Both the position numbers and the translations under genes were made by a program. This document shows positions 27,826 to 37,903 of a stretch of 64,000 nucleotides of DNA, piece after piece. Location: NCBI RefSeq assembly GCF_009762775.1, contig NZ_CP046401.1:3720001-3784000 (forward strand), read 5' to 3'. Position 1 is the first letter of the stretch. Each line of letters starts with the position of its first letter. This DNA is from Maribellus comscasis (GTDB lineage: Bacteria > Bacteroidota > Bacteroidia > Bacteroidales > Prolixibacteraceae). The notes under the pieces were generated by a model, which had not been told where the DNA came from, ran no database searches, and saw only the letters and a program-made list of their open reading frames with translations.

Positions 27826-28650
27826 TTAAAAGCTAAAATTATTTGGATCCGGCCCAATTCTGAGCGATTTATCTAACCGGTCGATTTTTAAAATGTCTTC
27901 CTCACTAATATTAAAATCGAAGATATCCGCATTAGAAGAAATTCGTTCCGGATTTGATGATTTTGGAATGGTTACCACCCCTTTTTGAATATCCCAGCGT
28001 AAAACAATCTGAACCGGTGTCTTTCCATATTTTACTGCCAGTGCCTGAATTACCGGTAAGTTATTTACTTTTCCTTTGATAATCGGACTCCAGGCTTCCA
28101 GTTGGATTTTTTTCTCCTGGCAATATTTTAACAATTCGGGTTGAACCAGTTCCGGGTGGAACTCCACCTGGTTAACGGCGGGCAATACATAGCATCCGGG
28201 TAAAAGCTCTTCCAGGTGTTGAATCATAAAATTACTGACACCAATGGCTCTGATTCTACCTTTTTGGTACAACTCTTCCATTGCTTTCCATGTTTCCGCA
28301 GAGCGTTTCCCCTTGGGCCAATGGATAAGATAAAGATCGATATATTCGGTTTGCAGTTTCCCGATACTTTCTTCAAAGGCGCGCAGGGTAGTTTGGTACC
28401 CCTGATCGCTGTTCCATACTTTTGTTGTGAGAAAAATTTCCTTTCTGGGAATACCACTTTGTTTTACTGCGTTTCCAACACCTCTTTCGTTGTGATACAT
28501 AGCAGCCGTGTCGATACTTCGGTAACCATAATTAAAGGCGTGAAGAACTGCTTTTTCAACTTCCCCTCCTTCCCGGGATTCGAATACTCCCAGTCCCAGC
28601 CAGGGCATCTCTACTCCGTTATTTAGTTTTACTTTCGACGAAATATTCAT
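27826..28650 (-). CDS. Aldo/keto reductase
   Basis: A 274-residue NADPH-dependent AKR. The catalytic tetrad is intact: Asp47 and Tyr52 in SIDTAAMYHNE, Lys77 in FLTTKVW and His110 in DLYLIHWPKG. NADP phosphate binding is suggested by TIPKSSNPERI. Closest in layout to 2,5-diketogluconate reductase/AKR5-type enzymes, reducing small aldehydes and ketones. First gene of a two-gene unit with the S9 peptidase. Confidence 0.93.
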   Translation of the reverse strand: MNISSKVKLNNGVEMPWLGLGVFESREGGEVEKAVLHAFNYGYRSIDTAAMYHNERGVGNAVKQSGIPRKEIFLTTKVWNSDQGYQTTLRAFEESIGKLQTEYIDLYLIHWPKGKRSAETWKAMEELYQKGRIRAIGVSNFMIQHLEELLPGCYVLPAVNQVEFHPELVQPELLKYCQEKKIQLEAWSPIIKGKVNNLPVIQALAVKYGKTPVQIVLRWDIQKGVVTIPKSSNPERISSNADIFDFNISEEDILKIDRLDKSLRIGPDPNNFSF

Positions 28651-28822
28651 ACGTTATTTTCAGAGCGCAACTAAATTAATCAATTTTTTAAAGGATGCCT
28701 TGTTTGTTTTGTGTTGTATTATATGATGATAATATTTCTTTAGTTTTGCCGGAAAATATTATTTTACACCTTTAGTTTTTTTAATGATGGGAATATTCCC
28801 TGCACAGAGAAAATATCGGACA

Positions 28823-30073
28823 ATGAAAATATTTAAGTTTGGTGGTGCTTCTGTTAAAAGCGCGGAGGCCGTTAAAAATGTAACCCGTATTCTGGGAAAA
28901 TACAATGAAAATCTTGTAGTTGTTGTTTCGGCAATGGGTAAAACGACAAATTTACTGGAAACACTGGTGAGAGCCTATTTTAACAAAGATGAAAAAAAAT
29001 ACGAGATATTTCAGGAATTTAAAGCTTATCATAAAGAGATAATGGATGATCTTTTTGATGGAAACGGAATTCCTGAGTCGCTTACCTTTTTATTTGTTGA
29101 ACTCGAAGCGAAATTAAAGAAAGTTCCTTCACTTGATTATAATTTTGAATACGATCAGATTATTTGTTTTGGGGAGCTGGTTTCTACACAAATCATAAGC
29201 GACTATCTGAACTACGCCGGAGTAAAAAATCAATGGATTGATATCCGTGCCTGTCTTCGCACTGACGATAATTTTCGTGACGCATCAGTTGACTGGGAAT
29301 GGACAGAGGAGTTGGTTCAGGACACATTCCGGTTCAATGGGCAGAATTTATATATTACCCAGGGTTTTATTGGTTCAACTACCACAAATTTAACTACATC
29401 ACTGGGGCGCGAAGGTTCTGACTTTACAGCAGCCATTCTGGGGAATATCTTAAATGCTGAAAGCGTTTCTTTTTGGAAAGATGTACCGGGTGTACTGAGT
29501 GCAGATCCCAAGAAAATGGATGGCGCTGTAAAAATTACTGAGTTGTCATACCGGGAAGCAGTTGAGATGACACATTCAGGAGCTCAGATTATCCATCCTA
29601 AAACAATGAAACCTCTTCACAATAAGGGTATTTCTCTGTATGTGAAGTCGTTCCTCGAGCCTGAAAATTCAGGAACTGTAATTCATAAGATCGATCATAA
29701 AATAGAATTGCCTCCAATTTTTATTCTAAAAGAAAATCTGGTATTGATTACATTGTCTCCTAAAGATTTTTCATTTATCAGCATTAATGACATCGACCGT
29801 GTAGTCAATTTTCTTTTGGAAAACCGGGTGAAAGTTACCCTCATGCAACAGTCGGCAATCGATTTAAACCTTGTAATTGATGCGCCGGAAGCCGATTTGC
29901 AGGAAATTTTTCTGGAACTGAAGCCATTCTACTCCGTCAGGTACAACACCGATCTTACTTTAATCACAATCAGGCATTACACCGAAGAAGTTTTAGACTG
30001 GATGGTTAAAGAAAAAGATATTTATCTGGAACAACACAGCAGACTGACTGCAAGAATGCTTGTAAAACAATAA
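28823..30073 (+). CDS. Aspartate kinase (monofunctional)
   Basis: A 416-residue aspartokinase phosphorylating L-aspartate, the first step to lysine, threonine, methionine and diaminopimelate. The nucleotide site KFGGASVKSAEAVKN starts at residue 5; GREGSDFTAAILGNIL and WKDVPGVLSADPK follow; the C-terminal 120 residues look like ACT-type regulatory repeats. The ATG at 28823 places the kinase motif at the usual distance; an in-frame ATG at 28784 adds 13 unmatched residues close to the probable transcription start. Confidence 0.9.
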   Translation: MKIFKFGGASVKSAEAVKNVTRILGKYNENLVVVVSAMGKTTNLLETLVRAYFNKDEKKYEIFQEFKAYHKEIMDDLFDGNGIPESLTFLFVELEAKLKKVPSLDYNFEYDQIICFGELVSTQIISDYLNYAGVKNQWIDIRACLRTDDNFRDASVDWEWTEELVQDTFRFNGQNLYITQGFIGSTTTNLTTSLGREGSDFTAAILGNILNAESVSFWKDVPGVLSADPKKMDGAVKITELSYREAVEMTHSGAQIIHPKTMKPLHNKGISLYVKSFLEPENSGTVIHKIDHKIELPPIFILKENLVLITLSPKDFSFISINDIDRVVNFLLENRVKVTLMQQSAIDLNLVIDAPEADLQEIFLELKPFYSVRYNTDLTLITIRHYTEEVLDWMVKEKDIYLEQHSRLTARMLVKQ

Positions 30074-30163
30074 AGTATATTTGGAAATTATTTCTGTATC
30101 ACAAACAATAAGTTGTAATTTTAAGCGGACTCGACTGACATATAAAACAAAACTTCGACAATT

Positions 30164-31480
30164 ATGAATCAGAAAAAGATACTACCATACGCAATTGTTT
30201 TGCTTGTTGTTGCAATTATTGTTTTGGTTGTTGGGAAAAAGGCCGGTTGGTTTGGGCAGGAATATGCTGTTAGCGTCGCTACTGAAACGGTTGAAAGTAA
30301 AACTATAACTGAACTGATTACAGCCAACGGTAAGATACAACCTGAAACGGAGGTGAAAATTAGCCCTGATGTTGCCGGCGAAATTGTTGAGTTATATGTT
30401 GAAGAAGGTGATGAAGTAAAAGCCGGTGATTTACTTTGTGTGATTAAACCAGACATGTATGTTTCGGCACTAAACAGGGCACAGGCAACTTTGAATTCGT
30501 CAAAAGCCCGATTGGCACAAGCCGAAGCACAGCAAATTGAGCGGCAAATGGCCTTTAAAAGGGCAAAGCAGCTTTATGATGGTGGTGCTATTCCCGTGTC
30601 GGAATACGAATCTGCTGAAGCTTCATATAAAGTTGCCCAGGCTGAGGTTCGGGCTGCTGAATTTTCAGTAAAAAGCGCTGAAGCCTCGGTATCAGAAGCT
30701 GACGAACAGTTGAGAAAAACCAAAATCTACGCACCTATCGCGGGAACCATTTCGGCTTTAAATGTTGAAAAAGGCGAACGTGTAGTAGGAACCAGTATGA
30801 TGGTTGGTACCGAAATGATGGTTGTTGCCGACTTAGACAGGATGGAGGTGGAAGTTGAAGTGAATGAAAATGACATTGTAAAAGTTTCAAAATACGATAC
30901 GGCTTTAGTCGAAGTAGATGCTTATTTGCAACGGAAGTTTAAAGGAATCGTGACTGAAATTGCCAACTCGGCAAGCACCACCGGGACCGCAACAGACCAG
31001 GTGACGAATTTTGAGGTAAAAGTATTTTTACTGGCTGAGTCTTATAATGATCTTGTTGATTCTGTTTCCGGCAATTTATACCCGTTTCGCCCGGGGATGT
31101 CGGCCACCGTTGATATTCAAACAGAAACGCGTGAAAATGTTATTTCAGTTCCTATTTCGGCTGTTGCAACACGTGTGAAAAAAGAAGGTGGCGGAACAGA
31201 GGAAGTGAAAGATGAAAGCGATTCTCCGGATGAAAATGGAGAGGAGGAAGTTACTGAACGTGAAGAAAAACAAGAAGTTGTTTTTGTTTTAAAGAACGAC
31301 GTTGTTCGAAAAGTAGAGGTAAAAACCGGTATTCAGGATAACAACAGTATTGAAATCCTGGAAGGAATTTCAGCAGGAGATGAGGTAGTTATTGCACCCT
31401 ATAATGCAATAACAAAATCGCTGAAAGACAGTATGCTGGTAAAAAAAGTAACTGAAGAAGAACTTTTTAAAGAAGATTAA
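30164..31480 (+). CDS. Orphan HlyD/MacA-type periplasmic adaptor
   Basis: A 438-residue membrane-fusion protein: N-terminal anchor (about 7-25), lipoyl halves (ISPDVAGEIVELYVEEGDEVKAG and IYAPIAGTISALNVEKGERV), alpha-hairpin (about 105-190), beta-barrel and membrane-proximal domain. An acidic low-complexity insert (SPDENGEEEVTEREEKQE, about 357-375) lies before the last domain. It is close in type to MacA adaptors of ABC exporters, but no transporter or TolC gene is adjacent, and a terminator follows. Confidence 0.9.
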   Translation: MNQKKILPYAIVLLVVAIIVLVVGKKAGWFGQEYAVSVATETVESKTITELITANGKIQPETEVKISPDVAGEIVELYVEEGDEVKAGDLLCVIKPDMYVSALNRAQATLNSSKARLAQAEAQQIERQMAFKRAKQLYDGGAIPVSEYESAEASYKVAQAEVRAAEFSVKSAEASVSEADEQLRKTKIYAPIAGTISALNVEKGERVVGTSMMVGTEMMVVADLDRMEVEVEVNENDIVKVSKYDTALVEVDAYLQRKFKGIVTEIANSASTTGTATDQVTNFEVKVFLLAESYNDLVDSVSGNLYPFRPGMSATVDIQTETRENVISVPISAVATRVKKEGGGTEEVKDESDSPDENGEEEVTEREEKQEVVFVLKNDVVRKVEVKTGIQDNNSIEILEGISAGDEVVIAPYNAITKSLKDSMLVKKVTEEELFKED

Positions 31481-31499
31481 TTTAGTACAGACTCATAGA

Positions 31500-31538
31500 T
31501 AAAAGCGCTTTGTATTTTTAAGGCGCTTTTATTTTTTT
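31500..31538 (+). terminator. Intrinsic terminator after the orphan adaptor
   Basis: A 9-bp GC-centred stem (31500-31508 with 31523-31531) followed by T7. Confidence 0.85.
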
Positions 31539-31590
31539 ATCAAATAATTCCTTGTGGTCTGACATGGAGATGGTTAACTAAATATTTTCT

Positions 31591-32715
31591 TTATTCTCCT
31601 GAAAAATAGTCTCTGCTTTGCAAGGCGGTTACGTTAGTGGTTTGAACCTGGTTAACTTGTAAACTGATTTGCTCCTGAATTTGGCTGCCATCCATTTTGT
31701 ATTTCTTTTCAACCTGTATAAGTTCTGGTTTTAAATTGGCATAGTTTATTGTGTACTGATACGAAACATCCTTTTTAACTTTTAGGCTGGAATTCGTTAC
31801 TGCCAAAGATCGGCCCTGTAAACTGTTTTGTTTTGAGTGGATAGTTCCTTCAATTTTTTTAACTGAATAATCTTCTTTTTTAATCGTAATTTTTCCTTCA
31901 AAAAAAGTAGCATAAAAATCACCTGAACCAGCCAGTGTCGGAACGGTTTGTTTAAAAGCGATGGTCCAGCACTCGTCACCATTTACAACCGGTTCATCTT
32001 CCAAAGTCAGTCTGAAATCGGCGAGGAGATCAGGATTTAATACGGAAGATCCCGAACGAACCCAATCAAAATCGAGCAATTCGCCAATATTATTTGTTCC
32101 GGTTGAAAAACGGTAGTCTGTTTCATATTCTGTGTCTTTTTCAACGGCATATTTTACCGACTGAAAAGCATCAAGCTTTGACGGATTGGTATAACCACTT
32201 TTATCATAAATTGTAACGTTTGCTTTCTGATTTGTTTGTGTAGTGTCGTTAATGGTTTTATTGTTCTCGTAACTGCAAATCAGGTTGTAAGGTCCGCCAA
32301 TAAAATTATAGGGAGTATTTTCTGCAGCCATTCGAAGAATTCGTATTAAAACTTTGGATTGGGCAGCAATATCAATATTCCCAATATCGTAGGATTGCGA
32401 TTCAAGTTTAATAACACTGTATTCTTTTCCGTACAGATCGGTAACCGGAAATGTTTTGTTTTTAAATCCCACAGCCGAAAAATAAATGTTTTTTGATGCG
32501 AGTTCTTCGGGGATTTTTAACTCAAAATCACCATCTGCATTGCTGGCAGTCCCATACAATGTTCCCTCCAGACCAATGTTCGTATAAGCTACCGGTTCGT
32601 TGGTGGCTACATTGATCACTTTCCCTTTAATGGTTTCAACAACTTTTGAACCGTTCTGCGCCGAAGCAATCCATGTGGAAAAAAAGAGTGTTACTATTAT
32701 AATTATTTTCTTCAT
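31591..32715 (-). CDS. Secreted protein with CarboxypepD_reg-like domain
   Basis: A 374-residue protein with signal peptide (IIIIVTLFFSTWIASAQ). Residues about 28-105 form the carboxypeptidase-regulatory-like beta-sandwich (IKGKVINVATNEPVAYTNIGLEG), the kind also found at the N-terminus of TonB-dependent receptors. The remaining 270 residues are beta-rich, without a TonB box or barrel. Probably a periplasmic or surface protein; function unknown. Confidence 0.85.
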   Translation of the reverse strand: MKKIIIIVTLFFSTWIASAQNGSKVVETIKGKVINVATNEPVAYTNIGLEGTLYGTASNADGDFELKIPEELASKNIYFSAVGFKNKTFPVTDLYGKEYSVIKLESQSYDIGNIDIAAQSKVLIRILRMAAENTPYNFIGGPYNLICSYENNKTINDTTQTNQKANVTIYDKSGYTNPSKLDAFQSVKYAVEKDTEYETDYRFSTGTNNIGELLDFDWVRSGSSVLNPDLLADFRLTLEDEPVVNGDECWTIAFKQTVPTLAGSGDFYATFFEGKITIKKEDYSVKKIEGTIHSKQNSLQGRSLAVTNSSLKVKKDVSYQYTINYANLKPELIQVEKKYKMDGSQIQEQISLQVNQVQTTNVTALQSRDYFSGE

Positions 32716-32819
32716 TTTTCTTTTTGAATTAAAAGTAATAAATAAATACCATTCACACTTATATAACGTTATAATAGGGGATTATTATTTATATCTTTGT
32801 TAAAACAAAAACGAAAAAT

Positions 32820-33476
32820 ATGTCAAAAAAATATTTTGTTCTTTCCTTTTTTGCGGTTGCAGTTTTAATAAGTTCATGTGTATCAAAAAAGAAATTTCTT
32901 GAGATGCAGGATGGCAGGTTAAAAGCAGAAGATCAGGTTCGGCAGTTAACCGACGAAAACAATGCACGGGCGAAACGGATTGAGGCTTTGATAGCCGATT
33001 TTGAAGCCATGAAAAACGAACTGATGCAGAGTAACGCAATGAAAGATCAGTACATTGACTCGCTGAATAGTGAGGTTTTTGTTTTAAATGAAAAGTTGAG
33101 CCAGCAAAATGAATCACTGGAGCAAACCAGTTTTAATCTTGATTTTGAAAAACAGCGCTTAACAGCGGCTATAGAAAATAAGGATAAATCTATTCGTACA
33201 CTCGAATCCAGGGTTGCCCAGATGGAAAGCCAGCTGGATGCAAAAACACAGCTTGTCGATCAGTATAGTTTTGACAAGCGTCAACTGGCAGAAAGAATAA
33301 GTGTACTGGAAGGCCAGGTAAATTCGGGTGAAAATAAAGTTACGGATCTGCAAAATCAGCTTGGGAAAGTGAAATCGGAAACGGAAAATCTGAAGGCCCA
33401 GATTAAAGAAAAAGATGAAACCATCACTCGGCTGGAAAATAATGTAAAATTGCTGAAAAAGGAATTGGGCCGGTAA
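32820..33476 (+). CDS. Coiled-coil lipoprotein
   Basis: A 218-residue lipoprotein with lipobox VLISSC (Cys about 20), then SKKKFLEMQ and an almost continuous coiled coil to the C-terminus. The N-terminal part resembles Bacteroidota OmpA-family lipoproteins that carry such a coil before a peptidoglycan-binding OmpA domain, but here the OmpA domain is absent and the gene simply ends. A TATCTTTG -7 box lies at 32792-32799. Possibly an envelope spacer or scaffold. Confidence 0.82.
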   Translation: MSKKYFVLSFFAVAVLISSCVSKKKFLEMQDGRLKAEDQVRQLTDENNARAKRIEALIADFEAMKNELMQSNAMKDQYIDSLNSEVFVLNEKLSQQNESLEQTSFNLDFEKQRLTAAIENKDKSIRTLESRVAQMESQLDAKTQLVDQYSFDKRQLAERISVLEGQVNSGENKVTDLQNQLGKVKSETENLKAQIKEKDETITRLENNVKLLKKELGR

Positions 33477-33515
33477 AACGAATAAAACAGAAACATATAT
33501 AACGAACTACCAACA

Positions 33516-34118
33516 ATGAAAAAAACATTATTACTTCTGATTTTATTTGCTTTTGCAGGTACTTTTATGGTCTCTGCCAAAGACGGAAATGTTTTGTTTA
33601 ACGGGAAAAATCTCAAGGGATGGGTTGTTCACGGCACTGAAAAATGGTATGTTGAAGAAGGTCTTTTGATTTGCGAAAGCGGACCCGATGAGGAATATGG
33701 CTACCTGTCAACCAAAAAATTTTACGACGATTTTGATTTAACACTTGAATTTCTTCAGGAAGCTGACGGCAATTCAGGTGTATTTTTTCGTTCAACTTTT
33801 GAAGGAACCAAAGTAAGTGGCTGGCAGGTGGAAGTTGCTCCGCCAAATCACGATACAGGTGGAATTTATGAATCGTACGGCAGGGGATGGCTTGTGCAGA
33901 TTCCCGATGAAAAAGAAAATATCCTGAAAATGGGAGAGTGGAACAAAATGAGAATCCGTGTTGAAGGCGGTCATGTTACAACCTGGTTAAACGGCACCGA
34001 GATGGTTGATATAGAAGATGAAAAAATTGCAAAAGGCAAAGGTGCGATTGCATTGCAAATTCATTCCGGCGGTGGGATAAAGGTAAAATGGAGAGATATT
34101 AAAATCACTGAATTATAA
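33516..34118 (+). CDS. DUF1080 (3-keto-disaccharide hydrolase) family protein
   Basis: A 200-residue secreted protein: signal peptide, then FNGKNLKGWVVHGTEKWYVEEG, GYLSTKKFYDDFDLTLEF, NSGVFFRSTF and a C-terminal strand GGGIKVKWRDIKI, the concanavalin-like fold of DUF1080. Members act on sugar derivatives or bind glycans in the periplasm. It lies 39 bp after the coiled-coil lipoprotein and may share its transcript. Confidence 0.9.
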   Translation: MKKTLLLLILFAFAGTFMVSAKDGNVLFNGKNLKGWVVHGTEKWYVEEGLLICESGPDEEYGYLSTKKFYDDFDLTLEFLQEADGNSGVFFRSTFEGTKVSGWQVEVAPPNHDTGGIYESYGRGWLVQIPDEKENILKMGEWNKMRIRVEGGHVTTWLNGTEMVDIEDEKIAKGKGAIALQIHSGGGIKVKWRDIKITEL

Positions 34119-34125
34119 TGACATG

Positions 34126-34150
34126 AACCACTCTCATGCGTGGTTTTTTA
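34126..34150 (+). terminator. Small terminator after the DUF1080 gene
   Basis: AACCAC (34126-34131) pairs with GTGGTT (34140-34145), followed by a T-run; it overlaps the end of the convergent gene by a few bases. Confidence 0.6.
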
Positions 34151-34909
34151 TTTTAGCCTGCCTTCTCTCTTATAAATTTCGAAATATTCCAGAATAGAAG
34201 CACGAACCTGATATTCATTGGATGTGTAGGGCAATACATCTTTCCCGTTAAACCAAACCATAAAAGAGTCAGCTTGTGGTTCAGTCATCCCTGTCAGGAA
34301 GATGACCATTTCTTTGTTGTAATTTTGTGAATGCATTTCCCAGTTTTTTTCCAGGGCTATGGCTTTTCTTACTTCCCTTTTTTGTTTTTCGCGTTTGCTT
34401 AAATGGTATTGCCAGAACGAGATCGGGCTAAAAAGTGCCGCAACCACAGGTGGTTTTTCATTAAATGCATCGCCACGCAATTCAACAGGAATATCTGTTG
34501 GTTTGCCTGTTTCCAGTCCAAGATCCACGTTTTGTCGTTCCCCTTTTACCTGAACCTCTCCCAAATTGTAATTCATTGGTTTTAACAGAAAAACCAAAAC
34601 GCTGTTCCCGTTATAATTATAGGGCACTTTTAAAACCGCCTTTTGATACCCAACTGAGGATACCACCAAACTATCAATGTTTAACATTTCGAGCGAGAAG
34701 AAGCCATCGGCATTTGTGATGGTTCCGCTGTGGGTACGGTTATTTACAATGTTTGCATAGGGCACTGCAGAACTGTCAGCTGTACTGATAATTTTTGCCT
34801 GCAACCGGATTAACATCGGATCCACTACTACATCATCCTGGGTATAACCATTGAGTGTAACAGCCAGCAGAAAAAAGAATATAGTTTTGTTTATTATTTT
34901 CATTGCCAT
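34148..34909 (-). CDS. Secreted CarboxypepD_reg-like protein
   Basis: A 253-residue protein with signal peptide (IIFFFLLAVTLNGYTQ-like) and a regulatory-like beta-sandwich at about 30-115 (RLQAKIISTADSSAVPYANIVN, SLEMLNIDSLVVSSVGYQKA). The C-terminal half is helical and basic (HLSKREKQKREVRKAI) with no barrel. In Bacteroidota these are stand-alone periplasmic proteins of unknown function. ATG 34903 is an equally good start (two codons in). Confidence 0.83.
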   Translation of the reverse strand: MAMKIINKTIFFFLLAVTLNGYTQDDVVVDPMLIRLQAKIISTADSSAVPYANIVNNRTHSGTITNADGFFSLEMLNIDSLVVSSVGYQKAVLKVPYNYNGNSVLVFLLKPMNYNLGEVQVKGERQNVDLGLETGKPTDIPVELRGDAFNEKPPVVAALFSPISFWQYHLSKREKQKREVRKAIALEKNWEMHSQNYNKEMVIFLTGMTEPQADSFMVWFNGKDVLPYTSNEYQVRASILEYFEIYKREGRLK

Positions 34910-35063
34910 TCAAAAACCGGTTCTAAAAGTATTCAATTGGTTTTAGAAGGACTGAAAGATAACATATTTTAACGGCTTTTTTAACATGATTTAAGGAGAA
35001 GGAAGTTCTTATTGTTAGCTACTCCTTGTTGTCTCTTTTGAAGTTAAAATCAACAATTTATTT

Positions 35064-37691
35064 TTATTTCATCCCCGCAATCCGTTCTTCCAGTACTTTT
35101 ATTTTTGCTTCGGCATCGGCTTGTTTTGCTTTTTCTTTTGCAACCACCGCTTCCGGTGCATTGTTGACAAAACGTTCGTTGCCCAGTTTTTTCATCACCG
35201 AATTAAGAAAGCCTTTTGTATATTTCAGTTCTTCTTCCAGCTTTTTCAGCTCTTCTTCCACATCGATAAATCCTTCCAGAGGAATATAGAAGTTTGTTGA
35301 TTTTACGCGAAAAGAAGCAGCGCCTTTTACCTCTTCACTAACTGCTTCGAGAGACGAAAGGTTGCCCATTTTTGTCAGAACACTGTCAAAAACGGCTTCG
35401 TACCCTTTATCTCCTTTTTGTATTTTTAATTCCAGCAAATCTTTATTCGGAATATTTTTATCCTTTCTGATTTTACGAATACCGGAAATGGCTTCTTTTA
35501 CATTTTCAAAAGCTAAAAGCAAATCAGCATCAAATTTTTCAGCCTTTGGAAGCTGGGTTATCATAATGCTTTCACCCTCTTTTCTCTCACTTAACAGTTG
35601 CCAGATCTCTTCGGTTATAAATGGAGTAAAAGGATGCATCAACCGTAACATCTGGTCAAACAATTCTACTACTTCGTTGTATGTTTTTGCATCGACAGGT
35701 TGCTGGTAAGCCGGTTTTACAACTTCAAGCAGCCAGCCCGAAAACTCGTCGCGAACTGATGTGTAAACCGTCATAAGTGCCTCGGAAACACGAAATTGGT
35801 CGAACTGTTTGTTTAACAGGACGACTACTTCATTTAGTTTATTTTTAAACCATTCGATGGCCAGTTTTGAGTGTTCCGGCTGTTCTATTTCAGCAGAAAC
35901 TTCCCAGTTTTTTACCAGGCGGAAAGCATTCCATATTTTTGTGGCAAATCCTGCTCCCTGTTGAGGTAAGCCTTCATCAAAAAGCAAATCGCCACCTGCC
36001 GGAGAACAAAGTAACATTCCAACCCGTACTCCATCGGCACCATACTTGGCAATAAGGTCCAGCGGGTCAGGAGAATTTCCCAATGATTTTGACATTTTCC
36101 TCCGTTGCGCATCGCGAACCATTCCTGTGAAATACACATTTTTATAGGGAAGTTCATCACGGTATTCATAGCCGGCAATAATCATTCGTGCTACCCAGAA
36201 GAAAATAATATCCGGCGCTGTTACTAAATCCGAAGTCGGATAATAATAATTCACTTCTTTGTTTTCCGGATCACGAATTCCGTCAAAAACGGAAATAGGC
36301 CAGAGCCAGCTTGAGAACCAGGTATCCAGTGCGTCCTCGTCTTGTTTCAGGTCGGCTGCTGTTAAACCGGAATTACCCGATTTTTCTTTTGCAAGCACCA
36401 GTGCTTGTTCAACAGTCTCGGCACAAACAAAAGTTCCATCGGGTAAATAATATACCGGTATTTGATGCCCCCACCACAACTGGCGGCTGATACACCAATC
36501 CTTGATGTTACTCATCCAATGGTTGTATATATTTTTAAATTTTGCCGGATGAAATTTGATGGTGTCGTTCATCACATTTTCCAGTGCCGGTTTTACCAGT
36601 TCATCCATTTTCAGGAACCACTGCGCCGAAAGTTTTGGCTCGATAATCACATCCGTACGTTCCGAGAACCCCACTTTATTCGTGTAATCTTCAATTTTAA
36701 CCAGGTTACCGGCGTTTTCCAGTTCAGGAACAATTTTATCTCTGACATCAAAACGATCTTCCCCAATAAACAATTCGGCTTTTTCGCTTAATGTTCCGTT
36801 GTCGTTAAAAATATCGATGGTAGGCAAATTGTGTTTTAGCCCAATTTCATAGTCATTAATGTCGTGAGCAGGTGTGATTTTCAGACAGCCGGTTCCAAAT
36901 TCCATGTCCACATATTCATCCTCGATAATTGGAACAGAACGGTTAACAAGCGGCACCAAAACGCGTTTCCCTTTGAGGTGAGAAAAACGCTCGTCAGCCG
37001 GATTTACACAAACCGCGGTATCGCCCAGAATAGTCTCCGGGCGGGTGGTTGCGATTGTTACAAAACCATCTTCTCCTTCAATTTTATAGTTGAGGTAATA
37101 CAGTTTTCCCTGCATTTCCTTGTAAATCACTTCTTCGTCGGAAAGTGCTGTTTTGGCAGCCGGATCCCAATTTACCATCCGAACGCCGCGATAAATCAGT
37201 CCTTTGTTAAACAGGTCAACAAAAACTTTAATTACCGATTCACTTCGGGCCTCGTCCATGGTAAAAGCAGTGCGTTCCCAGTCGCAGGAAGCACCCAGTT
37301 TTTTTAACTGTTCAAGGATAATTCCGCCATGTTTGTCTGTCCAGTCCCAGGCATGTTTTAAAAACTCTTCACGGGAAAGATCATATTTGTCAATTCCTTC
37401 AGCACGCAGTTTATTTACCACTTTGGCTTCCGTTGCAATTGAAGCATGGTCGGTTCCGGGTACCCAACAGGCATTTTTACCGGTCATACGAGCCCGTCGA
37501 ACCAAAATATCCTGAATGGTATTGTTGAGCATGTGCCCCATATGCAATACACCTGTAACATTAGGTGGTGGTATGACAATGGTGTAGGGTTCACGTTCGT
37601 CGGGTGTTGAATGGAAATAGTTGTTGTCCATCCAGTATTTATACCACTTGTCTTCTACTTTGGCCGGGTTGTATTTACTCGGAATTTCCAT
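35064..37691 (-). CDS. valS: Valine--tRNA ligase
   Basis: An 875-residue class Ia synthetase charging tRNA-Val. The HIGH motif is [15 protein letters not shown], the CP1 editing domain covers about 190-350, the KMSKS motif is [16 protein letters not shown], followed by the anticodon-binding domain and a C-terminal coiled coil ([19 protein letters not shown]). The start at 37691 ([20 protein letters not shown]) is standard; the frame extends to 37742 but that lies upstream of a probable -7 box at 37732-37739. Confidence 0.97.
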   Translation of the reverse strand: MEIPSKYNPAKVEDKWYKYWMDNNYFHSTPDEREPYTIVIPPPNVTGVLHMGHMLNNTIQDILVRRARMTGKNACWVPGTDHASIATEAKVVNKLRAEGIDKYDLSREEFLKHAWDWTDKHGGIILEQLKKLGASCDWERTAFTMDEARSESVIKVFVDLFNKGLIYRGVRMVNWDPAAKTALSDEEVIYKEMQGKLYYLNYKIEGEDGFVTIATTRPETILGDTAVCVNPADERFSHLKGKRVLVPLVNRSVPIIEDEYVDMEFGTGCLKITPAHDINDYEIGLKHNLPTIDIFNDNGTLSEKAELFIGEDRFDVRDKIVPELENAGNLVKIEDYTNKVGFSERTDVIIEPKLSAQWFLKMDELVKPALENVMNDTIKFHPAKFKNIYNHWMSNIKDWCISRQLWWGHQIPVYYLPDGTFVCAETVEQALVLAKEKSGNSGLTAADLKQDEDALDTWFSSWLWPISVFDGIRDPENKEVNYYYPTSDLVTAPDIIFFWVARMIIAGYEYRDELPYKNVYFTGMVRDAQRRKMSKSLGNSPDPLDLIAKYGADGVRVGMLLCSPAGGDLLFDEGLPQQGAGFATKIWNAFRLVKNWEVSAEIEQPEHSKLAIEWFKNKLNEVVVLLNKQFDQFRVSEALMTVYTSVRDEFSGWLLEVVKPAYQQPVDAKTYNEVVELFDQMLRLMHPFTPFITEEIWQLLSERKEGESIMITQLPKAEKFDADLLLAFENVKEAISGIRKIRKDKNIPNKDLLELKIQKGDKGYEAVFDSVLTKMGNLSSLEAVSEEVKGAASFRVKSTNFYIPLEGFIDVEEELKKLEEELKYTKGFLNSVMKKLGNERFVNNAPEAVVAKEKAKQADAEAKIKVLEERIAGMK

Positions 37692-37731
37692 GTTTTCTTT
37701 TTCAGAGTTCTGACTAAAAATTTTTGAGGTG

Positions 37732-37739
37732 CAAATGTA
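37732..37739 (-). promoter_or_regulatory. Probable -7 promoter element of valS
   Basis: On the minus strand the sequence reads TACATTTG, matching TAnnTTTG of the Bacteroidota housekeeping promoter, 41 bases before the chosen start codon. Confidence 0.5.
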
Positions 37740-37903
37740 CAAAAAAAAGCCTGCTTAACGATGGAGGAAAATAAAGAGATTTTGTCCCGCTGTCGGGAAG
37801 AAATCTGTTAACAAAACTTTTACAGCTTGAAACTTATATTTATCTTGAAGTTCATTCAGAAACCATTACGAATTAAATGTAAACTAACGAGATGTAAATC
37901 ATA

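Noticed and set aside
36462..37515. Several antisense frames within valS
   Set aside because: They are complementary to a certain gene and only reflect its codon bias.
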